A stretch of 64,000 bases of DNA from Nocardia salmonicida NBRC 13393 (GCF_001613085.1 NZ_BDBR01000029.1:1-64000); one strand, 5' to 3'; shown: positions 1 through 8,400, counted from the stretch's first letter. Notes: a model not told the origin generated them from the letters alone. A program made the numbers and translations.

Positions 1-128
1 GCCGCCGTTGCGTAGGCGACGAAGGAGCAAGCAACGGTGGCTAACCGGCGGCCCCTCAGGGCCGCGAACACGCGCGCGCCAGCGCGCCAATAAACTCTGT
101 CGGACCCTCATGACATCATGCGAGCACC

Positions 129-1880
129 ATGGAACTACGCAAGGGTGCGCACGCGCCGGTCCCGACATCGCTTCTCGCCGTGGTCGTTTCATGGCGGTCG
201 GCACATGCCGTAGACGCGCACGCCCTGCTGGTCACCGAATCGGGCCTGGTCCGCGGTGACCGGGATTTCGTCTTCTTCAACGCCCCCCGCCATGCCTCCC
301 AGGCAGTCACCCTCGACCAGGAGCCCGCCCCCGGTACCGCGCGACTGAGCATTTCGCTGCCCCGCACCGAATCCGATGTGGCACGCATCGTCATCAGCGC
401 GTCCCTCGACGACGCCACCTTCGACCAACTCCTCGACCTCACCTTGACCGTGCACGCCGCCGACGGCCCGATCGCCCAGTTCACCATCGACGGCATCGAG
501 GACGTCCAGGCGATGATGTTCGGCGAGTTCTACCGCCGCGACGGCCAATGGCGCTTCCGCGCGATCGGCCAGGGTTGGGCGGGCGGATTGGCCGGGTTGG
601 CCACCGAATTCGGGGTAACGGTGGACGAACCCACCGCCGGAAGTGCCGCCACCGGCTCGAGTACCCCCGCGCGAGCGATGGGCCAGTTCGAGGGCTCGCC
701 CGACCAACGGCACCGAGCTGTCACGCCCGCTGCCGCCTATCCACTCGACGAAGTCCCGCCGACTCACGCTCCCGCACTCACCCGCCGCGTCATCGACGTC
801 CCCCCACCACCACCGCCGGACCCCGAGCTCGCCGACTGGCACCCCGATCCGGAAACCCCCGATCAACTCCGCTGGTGGGACGGCGACGAGTGGACCTCCA
901 GCGTCCACCCGCACATCCACGATCACCGCACCCGTTGTACCCGCTGCGGCAATCCCCTGCGTCGCAAGCTGTTCGGCGGTCACGGACCGTGCAAGAACTG
1001 TGCCGAGGAGATCGAGGAATTCCTCACCCACTGGCGCAACCGGGCCAGGCGCGTGCTCGCGGGCCCCGGCACGATGTCGCAGGAATGGACCGAGGTGTGG
1101 GCCGCCCTGCGCTTCCAGCGCATCGACGAGGAGCGCGGCCGAACACTCCTGCGCGACGCGGGCCTGACCCAGGTCGAGCGCATGGTCGCCTTCGCCTTCG
1201 CCGACGGTGAGGTATTCGCCGACGAACTGGATGCCTTCGAACACGTCGTCAGCGAGCTGGCGCTGTCGGGCGCCGTGGTCGACGATCTGCGCCGCCGAAT
1301 GCATCGCGGCCGCACTCTCTCCCGCTTGCGCGCCGGCGAACTGCCCACCATCAACACCCCCGGCCTGCACCTCGACCCCGACGAGCGCGTTCACCTCGAC
1401 CTGCCCGCCGTCCACATCCGCATGCTCGCCCGCGGTCCACGTAACACCGAGGGCCGACTCATCGGCAGCTCCAAGAAACTGCGCTTCGTCGGCGACGGCA
1501 CGGGCATCGAATTGCCGTGGAACCGGGTGGTTTCAGTGCATCCCGAGCACGGCACCGTCGTGCTCGCGGCGACGTCCGCGCGGGGCGGCGCGACTTTCGG
1601 CGTCACCGATCCCGACTATGTGGCGGCAGCACTGGAGGGTGCGTTGCGCGTGTCGAAACGCCTGGTCCTGACGCCGGGACAGCTCGACAGCCGCAGTATT
1701 CCCCAGGATGTGAAAGCCCAGGTGTGGCAGCGCGACGGCGGCGCGTGCGTCGAGTGCGGCGACGGCCACTACCTGGAGTTCGACCACATCATCCCGCTCA
1801 GTCGCGGTGGTGCGACGAGCGCGACGAATCTGCAGATCCTGTGCCGGGCCTGCAATCGCGCCAAGGGCGCGCGGATCTAG
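129..1880 (+). CDS. TerD-domain protein with DUF2510, zinc ribbon, TerB-like segment and C-terminal HNH nuclease
   Basis: This 583-residue protein is multidomain. Residues 1-165 resemble TerD (KGAHAP start, DFVFFN, FYRRDGQWRFRAIGQGWAGG). Residues about 236-255 match a DUF2510 motif (DWHPDPETPDQLRWWDGDEW). A four-cysteine zinc ribbon follows (C270, C273, C288, C291). Residues about 340-400 look TerB-like (MVAFAFADGEVFADELDAFE). The C-terminus is an HNH nuclease (C540, C543, D552-H553, N567, C572, C575). TerD is a calcium-binding fold of tellurium/stress systems, and HNH domains cut DNA. The combination suggests a DNA-damaging effector in a stress or defence setting, which is inference. The stop overlaps the convergent gene at 1877. 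The ribosome site before the ATG is weak. A second TerD gene lies at 3407-4636. Confidence 0.8.
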   Translation: MELRKGAHAPVPTSLLAVVVSWRSAHAVDAHALLVTESGLVRGDRDFVFFNAPRHASQAVTLDQEPAPGTARLSISLPRTESDVARIVISASLDDATFDQLLDLTLTVHAADGPIAQFTIDGIEDVQAMMFGEFYRRDGQWRFRAIGQGWAGGLAGLATEFGVTVDEPTAGSAATGSSTPARAMGQFEGSPDQRHRAVTPAAAYPLDEVPPTHAPALTRRVIDVPPPPPPDPELADWHPDPETPDQLRWWDGDEWTSSVHPHIHDHRTRCTRCGNPLRRKLFGGHGPCKNCAEEIEEFLTHWRNRARRVLAGPGTMSQEWTEVWAALRFQRIDEERGRTLLRDAGLTQVERMVAFAFADGEVFADELDAFEHVVSELALSGAVVDDLRRRMHRGRTLSRLRAGELPTINTPGLHLDPDERVHLDLPAVHIRMLARGPRNTEGRLIGSSKKLRFVGDGTGIELPWNRVVSVHPEHGTVVLAATSARGGATFGVTDPDYVAAALEGALRVSKRLVLTPGQLDSRSIPQDVKAQVWQRDGGACVECGDGHYLEFDHIIPLSRGGATSATNLQILCRACNRAKGARI

Positions 1881-2167
1881 CTGAGGATCGCGTTCATGAT
1901 GGTGCCGCCGCTGGTGGCGATCACACCGCCGATCATGGCGCCCGCGATCATCTTCGGCGACTCCATCGCGCTACCGTTCCACTTCTCCCAGGCGAACTTT
2001 CCACCGGCGACGGTGATGGCGAGCACGCCCGACAGGATCATGAACCAAGTCAGGTACTGGACCATTTTCATGATCTTGTCCGACAGCGGAGGCGCTTCCG
2101 GCGTCGGGTTGCCGATCTGCGCGTACGTGGTGATGGTGTCGGCCATCGACGTCAGAATGATGCTCAT
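1877..2167 (-). CDS. Small two-helix membrane protein, VirB2/TrbC pilin-like (copy A)
   Basis: The start is the ATG at 2167, preceded by an AGGGGAG ribosome site; a longer upstream reading has no support. The 96-residue product has two hydrophobic helices (about 37-56 and 73-94) separated by a short basic loop (GGKFAWEKWNGS). It closely matches the protein divergently encoded at 2373-2645: both share IGNPTPEAPP, the loop, and the motif MESPKM(I/V)AGAMIGGV. Two helices around a short cytoplasmic loop, with Gly/Ala-rich helix two, is the layout of VirB2/TrbC-type pilins, but no conjugation gene is nearby. Function is unknown and the pilin analogy is only a topology argument. Confidence 0.75.
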   Translation of the reverse strand: MSIILTSMADTITTYAQIGNPTPEAPPLSDKIMKMVQYLTWFMILSGVLAITVAGGKFAWEKWNGSAMESPKMIAGAMIGGVIATSGGTIMNAILS

Positions 2168-2372
2168 AGCCTGCTCCCCTATCGCGTGACGCGAACTGCG
2201 TTCCAGCCCTGCCGTATTCGAACGTGGTCCAGGATACGGGCGCGAACCCGCTGCACACCAACAAAACCGATCGGTTCGGTCAGATGGGCGCCGACACGGT
2301 GGCACACGACCGGATACCATCAGTGCAGAGTTCATCGTCGTCCCGTTCCTCCGAGATACCGAGTGAGACCCC

Positions 2373-2645
2373 ATGCTCCTGGCCGCCGTCACCGATACCT
2401 TGGCGCAGATCGGCAATCCGACCCCCGAAGCGCCGCCACTGGCGGACAAGATCATGCAGCTGGTCAGGTACCTGACCTGGTTCATCTTGTTGTCCGGCAT
2501 CATCGCCATCACTGTCGCGGGCGGAAAGTTCGCCTGGGAGAAGTGGACCGGCAGCTCCATGGAGTCGCCGAAGATGGTCGCGGGCGCCATGATCGGCGGC
2601 GTCGTCGCCACCAGCGCGGGCACCATCATGCAAGCGTTGCTCTAG
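2373..2645 (+). CDS. Small two-helix membrane protein, VirB2/TrbC pilin-like (copy B)
   Basis: This 90-residue paralogue of the gene at 1877-2167 lies on the opposite strand with a shared 205-bp upstream region. The same PTPEAPPL leader segment, first helix, GGKFAWEKW loop and Gly/Ala-rich second helix are visible. The duplicates are divergent, which points to an inverted duplication. There is no cleavable signal peptide of usual form. A strong 15-bp stem-loop follows at 2713-2749. I do not recognise a named family beyond the pilin-like topology. Confidence 0.75.
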   Translation: MLLAAVTDTLAQIGNPTPEAPPLADKIMQLVRYLTWFILLSGIIAITVAGGKFAWEKWTGSSMESPKMVAGAMIGGVVATSAGTIMQALL

Positions 2646-2712
2646 AGGTTCCCGCTCCGCTCGGGTCGGTCCGGGATCAACCCGGCCCGACTCGACCGGC
2701 CAGGAACACATC

Positions 2713-2749
2713 GACCCGAGTTCTGTTCGGATTCAACAGAACTCGGGTC
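2713..2749. terminator. Bidirectional stem-loop between convergent genes
   Basis: A perfect 15-bp inverted repeat (GACCCGAGTTCTGTT at 2713-2727, AACAGAACTCGGGTC at 2735-2749) encloses a 7-base loop. It lies between the convergent genes ending at 2645 (+) and 2812 (-), the expected place for a shared terminator. A less perfect GC-rich hairpin precedes it at about 2658-2695. No clear U-tract follows. Confidence 0.7.
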
Positions 2750-2811
2750 AGCTGGTTTGTCGAGTGTCGGCGCACAGCATCTACCTCCTGTCATCCGGTG
2801 GTTCGGGTCGG

Positions 2812-3300
2812 CTAGGTGTAGAGCCGGTCCACGAAGGCGTTCAGGTTTTCCACCACGCGCTGGGCCTTCTCCTCCGGCGTCAGATCCTCGCGATAGCGGC
2901 TGCCCATCGACGGCCGCTTCTTGTTGCGCGCATACAGCGAGCAGGCCAGATCGGTGCACATGTAGCTGCCGACCGTGTTCCCCTTGCGCCCCGACTCGCC
3001 CGTCTTGCTCGCGGTCATCAGCGAAACGCCGCCACCCGAGTGCGTGGTGAGGCAGATCGTGCACATCTGCGTCTTGCCCGATCCACCGGTCTCGTGCCGC
3101 AGCGCGACACTGACCAGCCCGTCCGCCCTCGGCACCGAGATATAACAGCGCCCCGCGTACGACGGGTCGGTCCAGCCGAGGAAGTCGAGGTCGTCCCAGG
3201 GCCGTTCACCCAGGTCACGCGGCACATTCAACCGCTTCGCGTCACCCTTCGAACAGTTGACGAACGACGACCTGATGTCGCGTTCGGTAATGGGTTCCAT
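2812..3300 (-). CDS. FBP domain treble-clef zinc-finger protein (elongation factor G-binding-like)
   Basis: This 162-residue protein has the pattern of stand-alone FBP-domain proteins. A helical start is followed by LGWTDPSYAGRCY and VALRHE, then a zinc-binding core with CTIC and later CTDLACS. The C-terminal helix (EEKAQRVVENLNAFVDRLY) is typical of the family. FBP domains form the C-terminal zinc finger of the ribosome/EF-G-binding protein that relieves fusidic acid inhibition, so a ribosome-associated role is likely by homology. It lies between the two TerD genes and is transcribed with the downstream vWA gene's strand, but with its own upstream gap. Confidence 0.8.
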   Translation of the reverse strand: MEPITERDIRSSFVNCSKGDAKRLNVPRDLGERPWDDLDFLGWTDPSYAGRCYISVPRADGLVSVALRHETGGSGKTQMCTICLTTHSGGGVSLMTASKTGESGRKGNTVGSYMCTDLACSLYARNKKRPSMGSRYREDLTPEEKAQRVVENLNAFVDRLYT

Positions 3301-3406
3301 GCGTTGATCCTTTCAGTCTGCGAACAGCAGACGATAGACACGCTAACGATCCCTACCTGCGGAGACAACCGGATTTCCGACCGCCCAGCCGACGCTGGGC
3401 GACCCG

Positions 3407-4636
3407 TCAGCCGACGATCCCCGCAGTACGGGCGGCGCGCAGCCAGTCCGGGAATTCGCCGAGAAGGCGCCGGTAGAGCTCGGCGTCGTCGACCTGGTCG
3501 ATATCGTCGAGGGCGAAGAAGCCCGCGTTGTCGACGATGCGGCCGTCGAGTTCGTCGAGGGTGCGCAGAACGCCGAAGTTGGCTTTGCCGAGGCCGATGA
3601 ACTGCCAGAAGGCGGGCAGGTGGGCGGCCTCGCGCATCAGTGCGGCGATCTCGCGTTTCTTCGCGAAGCCGCCGTCGGTGAAGAACAGCACCAGGGTGGG
3701 CTCGGTCAGGGTTTCGATGATCGCGCGCATGATCGGCAGTTCGTCGTTGCGACCGCCCATGGCGTCGTAGTCGATGCCCTCGTGGGTGCCGGTGAGATGG
3801 AGGTAGGTCTGTGCCCACTGCTCCCCGTCCGCGACGGTGATATCGGGCAGCTTCGCGTAGGTCAGTGCGTAGAGGTAGGCCTCGAGCGTGCCGTCGTCAT
3901 CGAGTTGGGTGGCAACCGGAATCATCCGTTCGACGACCCGGTGCACGGTGCCGCCGCGATACATCTTCTGCATGCTGCCGGTCTTGTCGATCACCAGCAC
4001 CACCCGCGCTCTGGCGCCGAAAGCGCTCTTGTCGATCAGCACCTTCGCGACTTCACGCTTGCGCATGTCCAGCGTCTGCCGTTTGTCGAACGACAGCGCC
4101 GCCTCGCCGGGCACGGTCCGGACCTCGGGCGCCGCGCCAACTTCCGGCTCGTCGTCGACGCTCACCCCGTGATCGGTGACCAGGTCGGCGAACCCGCCCG
4201 CATAGCCCTGCCCGACAGCGCGGACCTTCCATTGTTCGCCCCGGCGATACAGCTCGAGCGCGATCACCACCGACTCGCGATCGAGTCCGTCGATCACATA
4301 CTCGTGCAATACATTCCCCGCACGATCAGCGACCGATGCCACCGGTGCCGCGGCCGTTCCGAACGTATCGCCCTGCGCCGCGACAGTGATCACCGCGCGA
4401 ATCTGCGCGATCTCGCCCGGCACCGCACCGAGTGAGATCTCGAGCCCCGCACCGTTGAGCCGAACACCGGGCGCCTGTGGCTGATTGAAGAAGACGAAGT
4501 CGGCATCCGAGCGCACTTTCCCCGCTTCGGTCACCAACAGCGCGGAGAGATCGGCCGCGACCCCGCCCCGCACCGACAGCACCACCTCGCCCGGATCCAG
4601 TCCAGCGTTCTGCCCCTTCACCAGCGCAGCAGCCAC
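3407..4636 (-). CDS. TerD-vWA fusion protein (tellurium/stress resistance family)
   Basis: Residues 1-160 form a TerD domain (LVKGQN start, DADFVFFNQP, ELYRRGEQWKVRAVGQGYAGG). A linker leads to a von Willebrand factor A domain from about 205 to 400. The metal-site motif is D217-K-T219-G-S221 (VIDKTGSM), with later T(D)GGFAKK. Length is 409 residues. Such TerD-vWA proteins occur with ter genes and probably act as calcium/metal-dependent scaffolds at the membrane. It shares its N-terminal architecture with the HNH protein at 129-1880, which suggests they serve one system, although the canonical terC, terZ and terE genes are absent here. Confidence 0.85.
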   Translation of the reverse strand: MAAALVKGQNAGLDPGEVVLSVRGGVAADLSALLVTEAGKVRSDADFVFFNQPQAPGVRLNGAGLEISLGAVPGEIAQIRAVITVAAQGDTFGTAAAPVASVADRAGNVLHEYVIDGLDRESVVIALELYRRGEQWKVRAVGQGYAGGFADLVTDHGVSVDDEPEVGAAPEVRTVPGEAALSFDKRQTLDMRKREVAKVLIDKSAFGARARVVLVIDKTGSMQKMYRGGTVHRVVERMIPVATQLDDDGTLEAYLYALTYAKLPDITVADGEQWAQTYLHLTGTHEGIDYDAMGGRNDELPIMRAIIETLTEPTLVLFFTDGGFAKKREIAALMREAAHLPAFWQFIGLGKANFGVLRTLDELDGRIVDNAGFFALDDIDQVDDAELYRRLLGEFPDWLRAARTAGIVG

Positions 4637-4696
4637 TGTCGCTCCTCATCTCACACCGTGCTCGGCCGTAATGCCCCACACCCTAGCGAAAACGCG

Positions 4697-5317
4697 CTAG
4701 ATCCAACCCTTCTCACGAGCTTTGAGTGCGGCTTCGTAGCGATTGGACACGCCGAGCTTGGTCATCGCCGAGGACAGGTAGTTGCGGGTGGTGCCCGGGG
4801 AGAGGTGCGCGCGTTTGGCGATGTCCTCCACCGACGCGCCGTCGGCGGCGAATTCGAGGACGTCGGCCTCACGGGCGGTGAGGACGGTGTCCCCCGCGCT
4901 GATGGCTTCGGCCGCGAGTTCGGGATCGACGTATCGGCCCCCGTTGTGCACCGACCGGATCACCTCGGCCAGCGTCGCCGCCGAGGTCGTCTTGGGCAGG
5001 AACCCGCGCACACCCGCGGAAAGCGCGCGCTTGAGATAGCCGGGCCTGCCGTGACTGGTGACGATCAAAGTGCCTGCGCCAGGGGTGATCCGCAGCAATT
5101 CGACGGCGGTGTCGATGCCATCGATCCCCGGCATCTGGAGATCGATGACGGCGACCGCGGCGGGCTCACCTTCCTCGGCCCTGCGACGCCAGGCCGCGAC
5201 GAGTTCCGCACCGGAACCGACGTGGGCGACAACCTCGAGATCGGGCTCCAGGCCGAGCATCGTCGCCATAGCGGCGCGGATGAGGGTTTCGTCGTCGGCC
5301 AGGAATACGGGAATCAC
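4697..5317 (-). CDS. NarL/LuxR-family response regulator
   Basis: The product is a two-domain regulator. The receiver begins MIPVFLADDE and has phospho-acceptor D59 in VIDLQMPGIDG. The C-terminal LuxR helix-turn-helix is SVEDIAKRAHLSPGTTRNYL. I place the start at the GTG at 5317 rather than a TTG at 5329, because GGAGAA sits 4 bases upstream of the GTG and this start overlaps the kinase stop as GTGA. It is the last gene of the operon that starts at 8191. It probably regulates its own ABC exporter genes in response to membrane or antibiotic stress; the signal is unknown. Confidence 0.92.
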   Translation of the reverse strand: MIPVFLADDETLIRAAMATMLGLEPDLEVVAHVGSGAELVAAWRRRAEEGEPAAVAVIDLQMPGIDGIDTAVELLRITPGAGTLIVTSHGRPGYLKRALSAGVRGFLPKTTSAATLAEVIRSVHNGGRYVDPELAAEAISAGDTVLTAREADVLEFAADGASVEDIAKRAHLSPGTTRNYLSSAMTKLGVSNRYEAALKAREKGWI

Positions 5318-6456
5318 TGATTCTCCCAATGGATTTCGAGGGTGAACTCGTCGCTGGATGTGGCGATGTCGAGGGTCGCGCCGACGGCGGCGAGTCGTTC
5401 GCCGAGGCCGCGCAGCCCGGATCGTTCACCGATCGCGCCCTGCGGGCGATCGTTGCGCAGCGACATGCCCGACCCGCCGAGGGTGAGCGTCGCGGTCGTC
5501 GCCGCCGAGTGTTCGACGATATTGGTCGTGCCTTCCCGCACCACCCAGGCCGCGACTTCGTGGAATGCCGCGGGCACCTTGGCCGCATCGCCCTCGACGA
5601 CGAGTTCGCATCCCGCCGCCGACAGCAGTGACCGCGCCCCGGCCACCTCGCCACGCAGGTCGATATTGCGGTAGCCGCGCACCAGGGTGCGCATCTGTCC
5701 CATCGACTCGACCGCCAACGTTCTGACCTCTTCCATCTCCGCAGTCGCCCGATCGCTGTCGCCCGCTCGCGACAGTGCCACCGCCAATTCGCTTTTCACC
5801 GCGATGGCCGAGAACCCGCGGCCGACGACATCGTGCAGGTCCCGAGAGAAACGCAGCCGTTCCTCGGCGACCTGGAGTTGGGCCTCGACGCCTTTGGTTC
5901 GCTCCAACTCGTCGATGATTCCCAGCCCCCACACCGTGAGCCGGGTCAACACGATCGCGCAGATCCCGGTGATCACCAGCGCCGCCGCCCCCTGAAGGCC
6001 TTCGCGCAGCGGCGTTCCGAAGACCAGCAGCGGAGTGGCCAGGCTGAGCCCGATCAGAATCCACCACTTGTGGCGAGTGAACGGGATGACGGAGAAGATC
6101 GCCAGGACCACCGCGGACACGCCCACCGTGCGCGCGCTGTGGACTGTCGCCTCGTCGTTCGCCGAGCGGGCGACTATCCCACTGATCACCCACAGCGCAA
6201 CCAACACCGCGATGGCCGCCAGCAACATCCGTGGCCGCGTCACCACGCCGGGGAAGGTGGCGAAATCGGGTTGCGCCTCCAGTGCGACAGCGGCCGCGAT
6301 GCCACCGACGACGATCCCGAGCACCGACGGCACCGACTCGGCCTTGATCGCCAGCACCACGACCAGCACGGCGATCACCGCCTGGAACGAGCCCCGGCTG
6401 TAGAGCCGGAACTTGGCCGCCCCCGACAACTCGTGCCACCAGGCGGTCGCGCGCAT
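5314..6456 (-). CDS. Sensor histidine kinase, DesK/NarX-type (HisKA_3)
   Basis: The 380-residue product starts at the ATG at 6456, which shares one base with the permease stop (TGATG). About five to six hydrophobic segments fill residues 25-180. A short coiled linker (ELERTKGVEAQLQVAEERL) precedes the HisKA_3 motif FSRDLHDVVG with H208. The ATP-binding domain has the N-box region VREGTTNIVEHS and G-box RGLGERLAAVG. The lack of an extracytoplasmic sensor suggests it reads the membrane or its partner transporter. It pairs with the regulator at 4697-5317. Confidence 0.92.
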   Translation of the reverse strand: MRATAWWHELSGAAKFRLYSRGSFQAVIAVLVVVLAIKAESVPSVLGIVVGGIAAAVALEAQPDFATFPGVVTRPRMLLAAIAVLVALWVISGIVARSANDEATVHSARTVGVSAVVLAIFSVIPFTRHKWWILIGLSLATPLLVFGTPLREGLQGAAALVITGICAIVLTRLTVWGLGIIDELERTKGVEAQLQVAEERLRFSRDLHDVVGRGFSAIAVKSELAVALSRAGDSDRATAEMEEVRTLAVESMGQMRTLVRGYRNIDLRGEVAGARSLLSAAGCELVVEGDAAKVPAAFHEVAAWVVREGTTNIVEHSAATTATLTLGGSGMSLRNDRPQGAIGERSGLRGLGERLAAVGATLDIATSSDEFTLEIHWENQ

Positions 6457-7268
6457 CACCCGCGATCGTCCCAGCGGAAGCTCTTGCGGGTCAGCGCGAG
6501 CGCCAGCACGGTCCATAGCGCCAGTGTCGCAAACGGTCGGCCGGATTCGGTGACGGTGTCCACGAAGCTCAGCGCGGCGTCGGATTCGGCGACCGCCGAC
6601 AGCTTGCCCGCCGCGCCGAGGGAGATGAGGTCGGAGACGGCGGCGAACGGGGTCCATTCGGCCAGCTGTGCCAGCCGGTCGGGCAGCACACCACGGATGG
6701 AGGACATGCCGAGCATCGCGATGATCATCACCGGCAGCGAGGTGATCTGCGCCGCCTCCGCGTTCTTGGTGTACGCGCTGGTCGCCAGGGCGAGTAGCGA
6801 GAACAGCACCGTTCCGCCGGCGAGAGCGACCACGATCGCCAGGGGGTTGACCGGCGCGGGTGTGCCGGTTCCGTAGACCACCGCGGTGACAACAGCCGTG
6901 CACGCGACCGTCATGATCGCACCGGGTATGGCCGGAGCGAGCTGGATCTGCCAGTCGGTGGCCTCACCGGTGCGCAACCGTTTCAGCACCCCTTCGCTGC
7001 GGCGGGTGGTCACCATCGACAGCACCGAGTAGTACTGCACGAACAGCAAGGCGAGCAGCGCGAGCAATTCGAAAGTCACTGCCGCCATCGCCGCTGTCGG
7101 CTCGGCATCTTTGCGGGCGATGAAGAAGGTGATCACCGGAATACCAATCGGGAACACCGTCGCCATGTAGACGAGAGTTTTGTTGCGGCGGAACTGCAGC
7201 CACTCGGCTTTGGCCAGAGCGGTGAGCGGTCGACGGCGGAATCCATTGGCGGGCAAGGTGGTAGTCAT
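6456..7268 (-). CDS. ABC-2 type exporter permease
   Basis: The start ATG at 7268 overlaps the ATPase stop as ATGA. The 270-residue product has six hydrophobic segments typical of ABC-2 permeases of the DrrB/YadH type: KTLVYMATVFPIGIPVITFF, an internal pair near 60-120, and LGMSSIRGVLPDRLAQLAEWTPFAAV near the end. With the ATPase it should form an exporter for a hydrophobic compound, drug or lipid. It is tightly coupled to the downstream two-component genes. Confidence 0.9.
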   Translation of the reverse strand: MTTTLPANGFRRRPLTALAKAEWLQFRRNKTLVYMATVFPIGIPVITFFIARKDAEPTAAMAAVTFELLALLALLFVQYYSVLSMVTTRRSEGVLKRLRTGEATDWQIQLAPAIPGAIMTVACTAVVTAVVYGTGTPAPVNPLAIVVALAGGTVLFSLLALATSAYTKNAEAAQITSLPVMIIAMLGMSSIRGVLPDRLAQLAEWTPFAAVSDLISLGAAGKLSAVAESDAALSFVDTVTESGRPFATLALWTVLALALTRKSFRWDDRG

Positions 7269-8191
7269 CGTGCTCCGATCAAGGTGGGAGTGGTGGCCTC
7301 GGCGATATCGAGGAAGACCGATTCCAGCGACGCGGCGCGCGCTTCGAGTCCGGTCAACCGCACGCCCGCTTCGCGTGCCCAGCCGAGCAGCTCGAACAGG
7401 TGGCCCTGTAAATCGTTGGTGCCGATCGTGACTCGCGCGCCGGCATCGACGCGGGCGCCACGGAACTGCGGCACGGGCAGTCCCGGGTGGTCGAACGCGA
7501 TCCGCGCCGGATGGTCGTCGACGATGTCGCGCAGCGTGCCCCTGCGGGCGATCGCGCCCTTGTGCATGATCGCGATCTGATCGGCCAGTGCTTCGGCCTC
7601 GTCCAGATAGTGCGTGGTGAGCACCATCGTCACCCCCGACGCTTTGAGATCGGCGAGCAATTGCCATGTCCCACGCCGACTTTCCGGATCGAGGCCGGTG
7701 GTCGGCTCGTCCAGGAACAGCAAGCGCGGCTGCCCGAGCAGGGCACACGCCAGATCGACGCGGCGTTGTTCGCCACCCGACAGCGAACCGACCCGCACGC
7801 CCGCCCGATCGGTCAGGCCGACCTGCGCCAGCACGGCCTCGGCGGTGGTCGGATCGGTGCACGTCCCCCGCCACATCTCCAGCGTCTCGGCGACGGTCAG
7901 CTCGGCGGGCAGCCCACCGGACTGCAACATGATGCCGACTCTCGCGCGGACCTGGGCGCGGTGCCGGAGGGGGTCGAGGCCGAAGACTTCGACCTCGCCC
8001 GCCGAGGGGGCGACGAGCCCTTCCAGCATGTCCAGCGTCGAGGTCTTGCCCGCGCCGTTCGTCCCGAGCAGCGCGAACACCTCCCCCTCGTGCACCTCGA
8101 GGTCGACACCCTTGACGGCTTCGAATGCGTCGTCGCCGCGACCGTACGTTCGGCGCAGCCCGCGTGCGGTGATGACGTCTGTGTTTCCCAT
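7265..8191 (-). CDS. ABC transporter ATP-binding protein (DrrA/CcmA type)
   Basis: This 308-residue ATPase shows Walker A GTNGAGKTS near residue 43, Q-loop LQSGG, signature LSGGEQRR, Walker B LLFLDEPTTGLD, and switch histidine in LTTHYLDEAE. The extra 80-residue C-terminal domain is usual in drug and daunorubicin-type exporter ATPases. It is the first gene of a four-gene operon (ATPase, permease, kinase, regulator) whose members all overlap. Confidence 0.94.
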   Translation of the reverse strand: MGNTDVITARGLRRTYGRGDDAFEAVKGVDLEVHEGEVFALLGTNGAGKTSTLDMLEGLVAPSAGEVEVFGLDPLRHRAQVRARVGIMLQSGGLPAELTVAETLEMWRGTCTDPTTAEAVLAQVGLTDRAGVRVGSLSGGEQRRVDLACALLGQPRLLFLDEPTTGLDPESRRGTWQLLADLKASGVTMVLTTHYLDEAEALADQIAIMHKGAIARRGTLRDIVDDHPARIAFDHPGLPVPQFRGARVDAGARVTIGTNDLQGHLFELLGWAREAGVRLTGLEARAASLESVFLDIAEATTPTLIGAR

Positions 8192-8272
8192 GCCTTCTAC
8201 GGTGGTCGACGCGGGGTGTCACCAGTAGTAAGCGCAGTCACCGATGCGCGAGGGGATTCGCATGGGTCGGTC

Positions 8273-8286
8273 ATGACATAAGTCAT
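8273..8286. promoter_or_regulatory. Palindrome upstream of the ABC/two-component operon
   Basis: ATGAC-ATAA-GTCAT is a perfect 5-bp inverted repeat about 82 bases before the ATPase start. It is a candidate site for the operon's own LuxR-type response regulator. The arms are short, so chance is possible. Confidence 0.35.
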
Positions 8287-8361
8287 CGGTCCCACCAGCG
8301 ACCACCCCGTGCCCTCCGCCTGGTCGCTTGACGATTCACCATCCGCTGGCCCGCCGCAGGT

Positions 8362-8380
8362 CTACTATTGAACGTAGTAG
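8362..8380. promoter_or_regulatory. CTACTA/TAGTAG inverted repeat, candidate operator
   Basis: Perfect 6-bp arms (8362-8367 and 8375-8380) separated by 7 bases end 20 bases before the start at 8401. The position overlaps where the core promoter or leader of the downstream gene should lie, which suits a repressor. No adjacent regulator gene is evident. Confidence 0.4.
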
Positions 8381-8400
8381 AGCGAACATCGGAGGAGCCC

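Noticed and set aside
189..1415. Long minus-strand ORF opposite the TerD-HNH gene
   Set aside because: It is antisense to a gene with clear TerD, DUF2510 and HNH motifs, and its translation is Gly/Val/Glu-rich shadow sequence.
1877..2629. 250-residue reading that joins the first pilin-like protein to upstream sequence
   Set aside because: Only the last 96 residues match the paralogue, and an ATG with a ribosome site stands at 2167. The upstream part is antisense to the second paralogue, which explains its resemblance.
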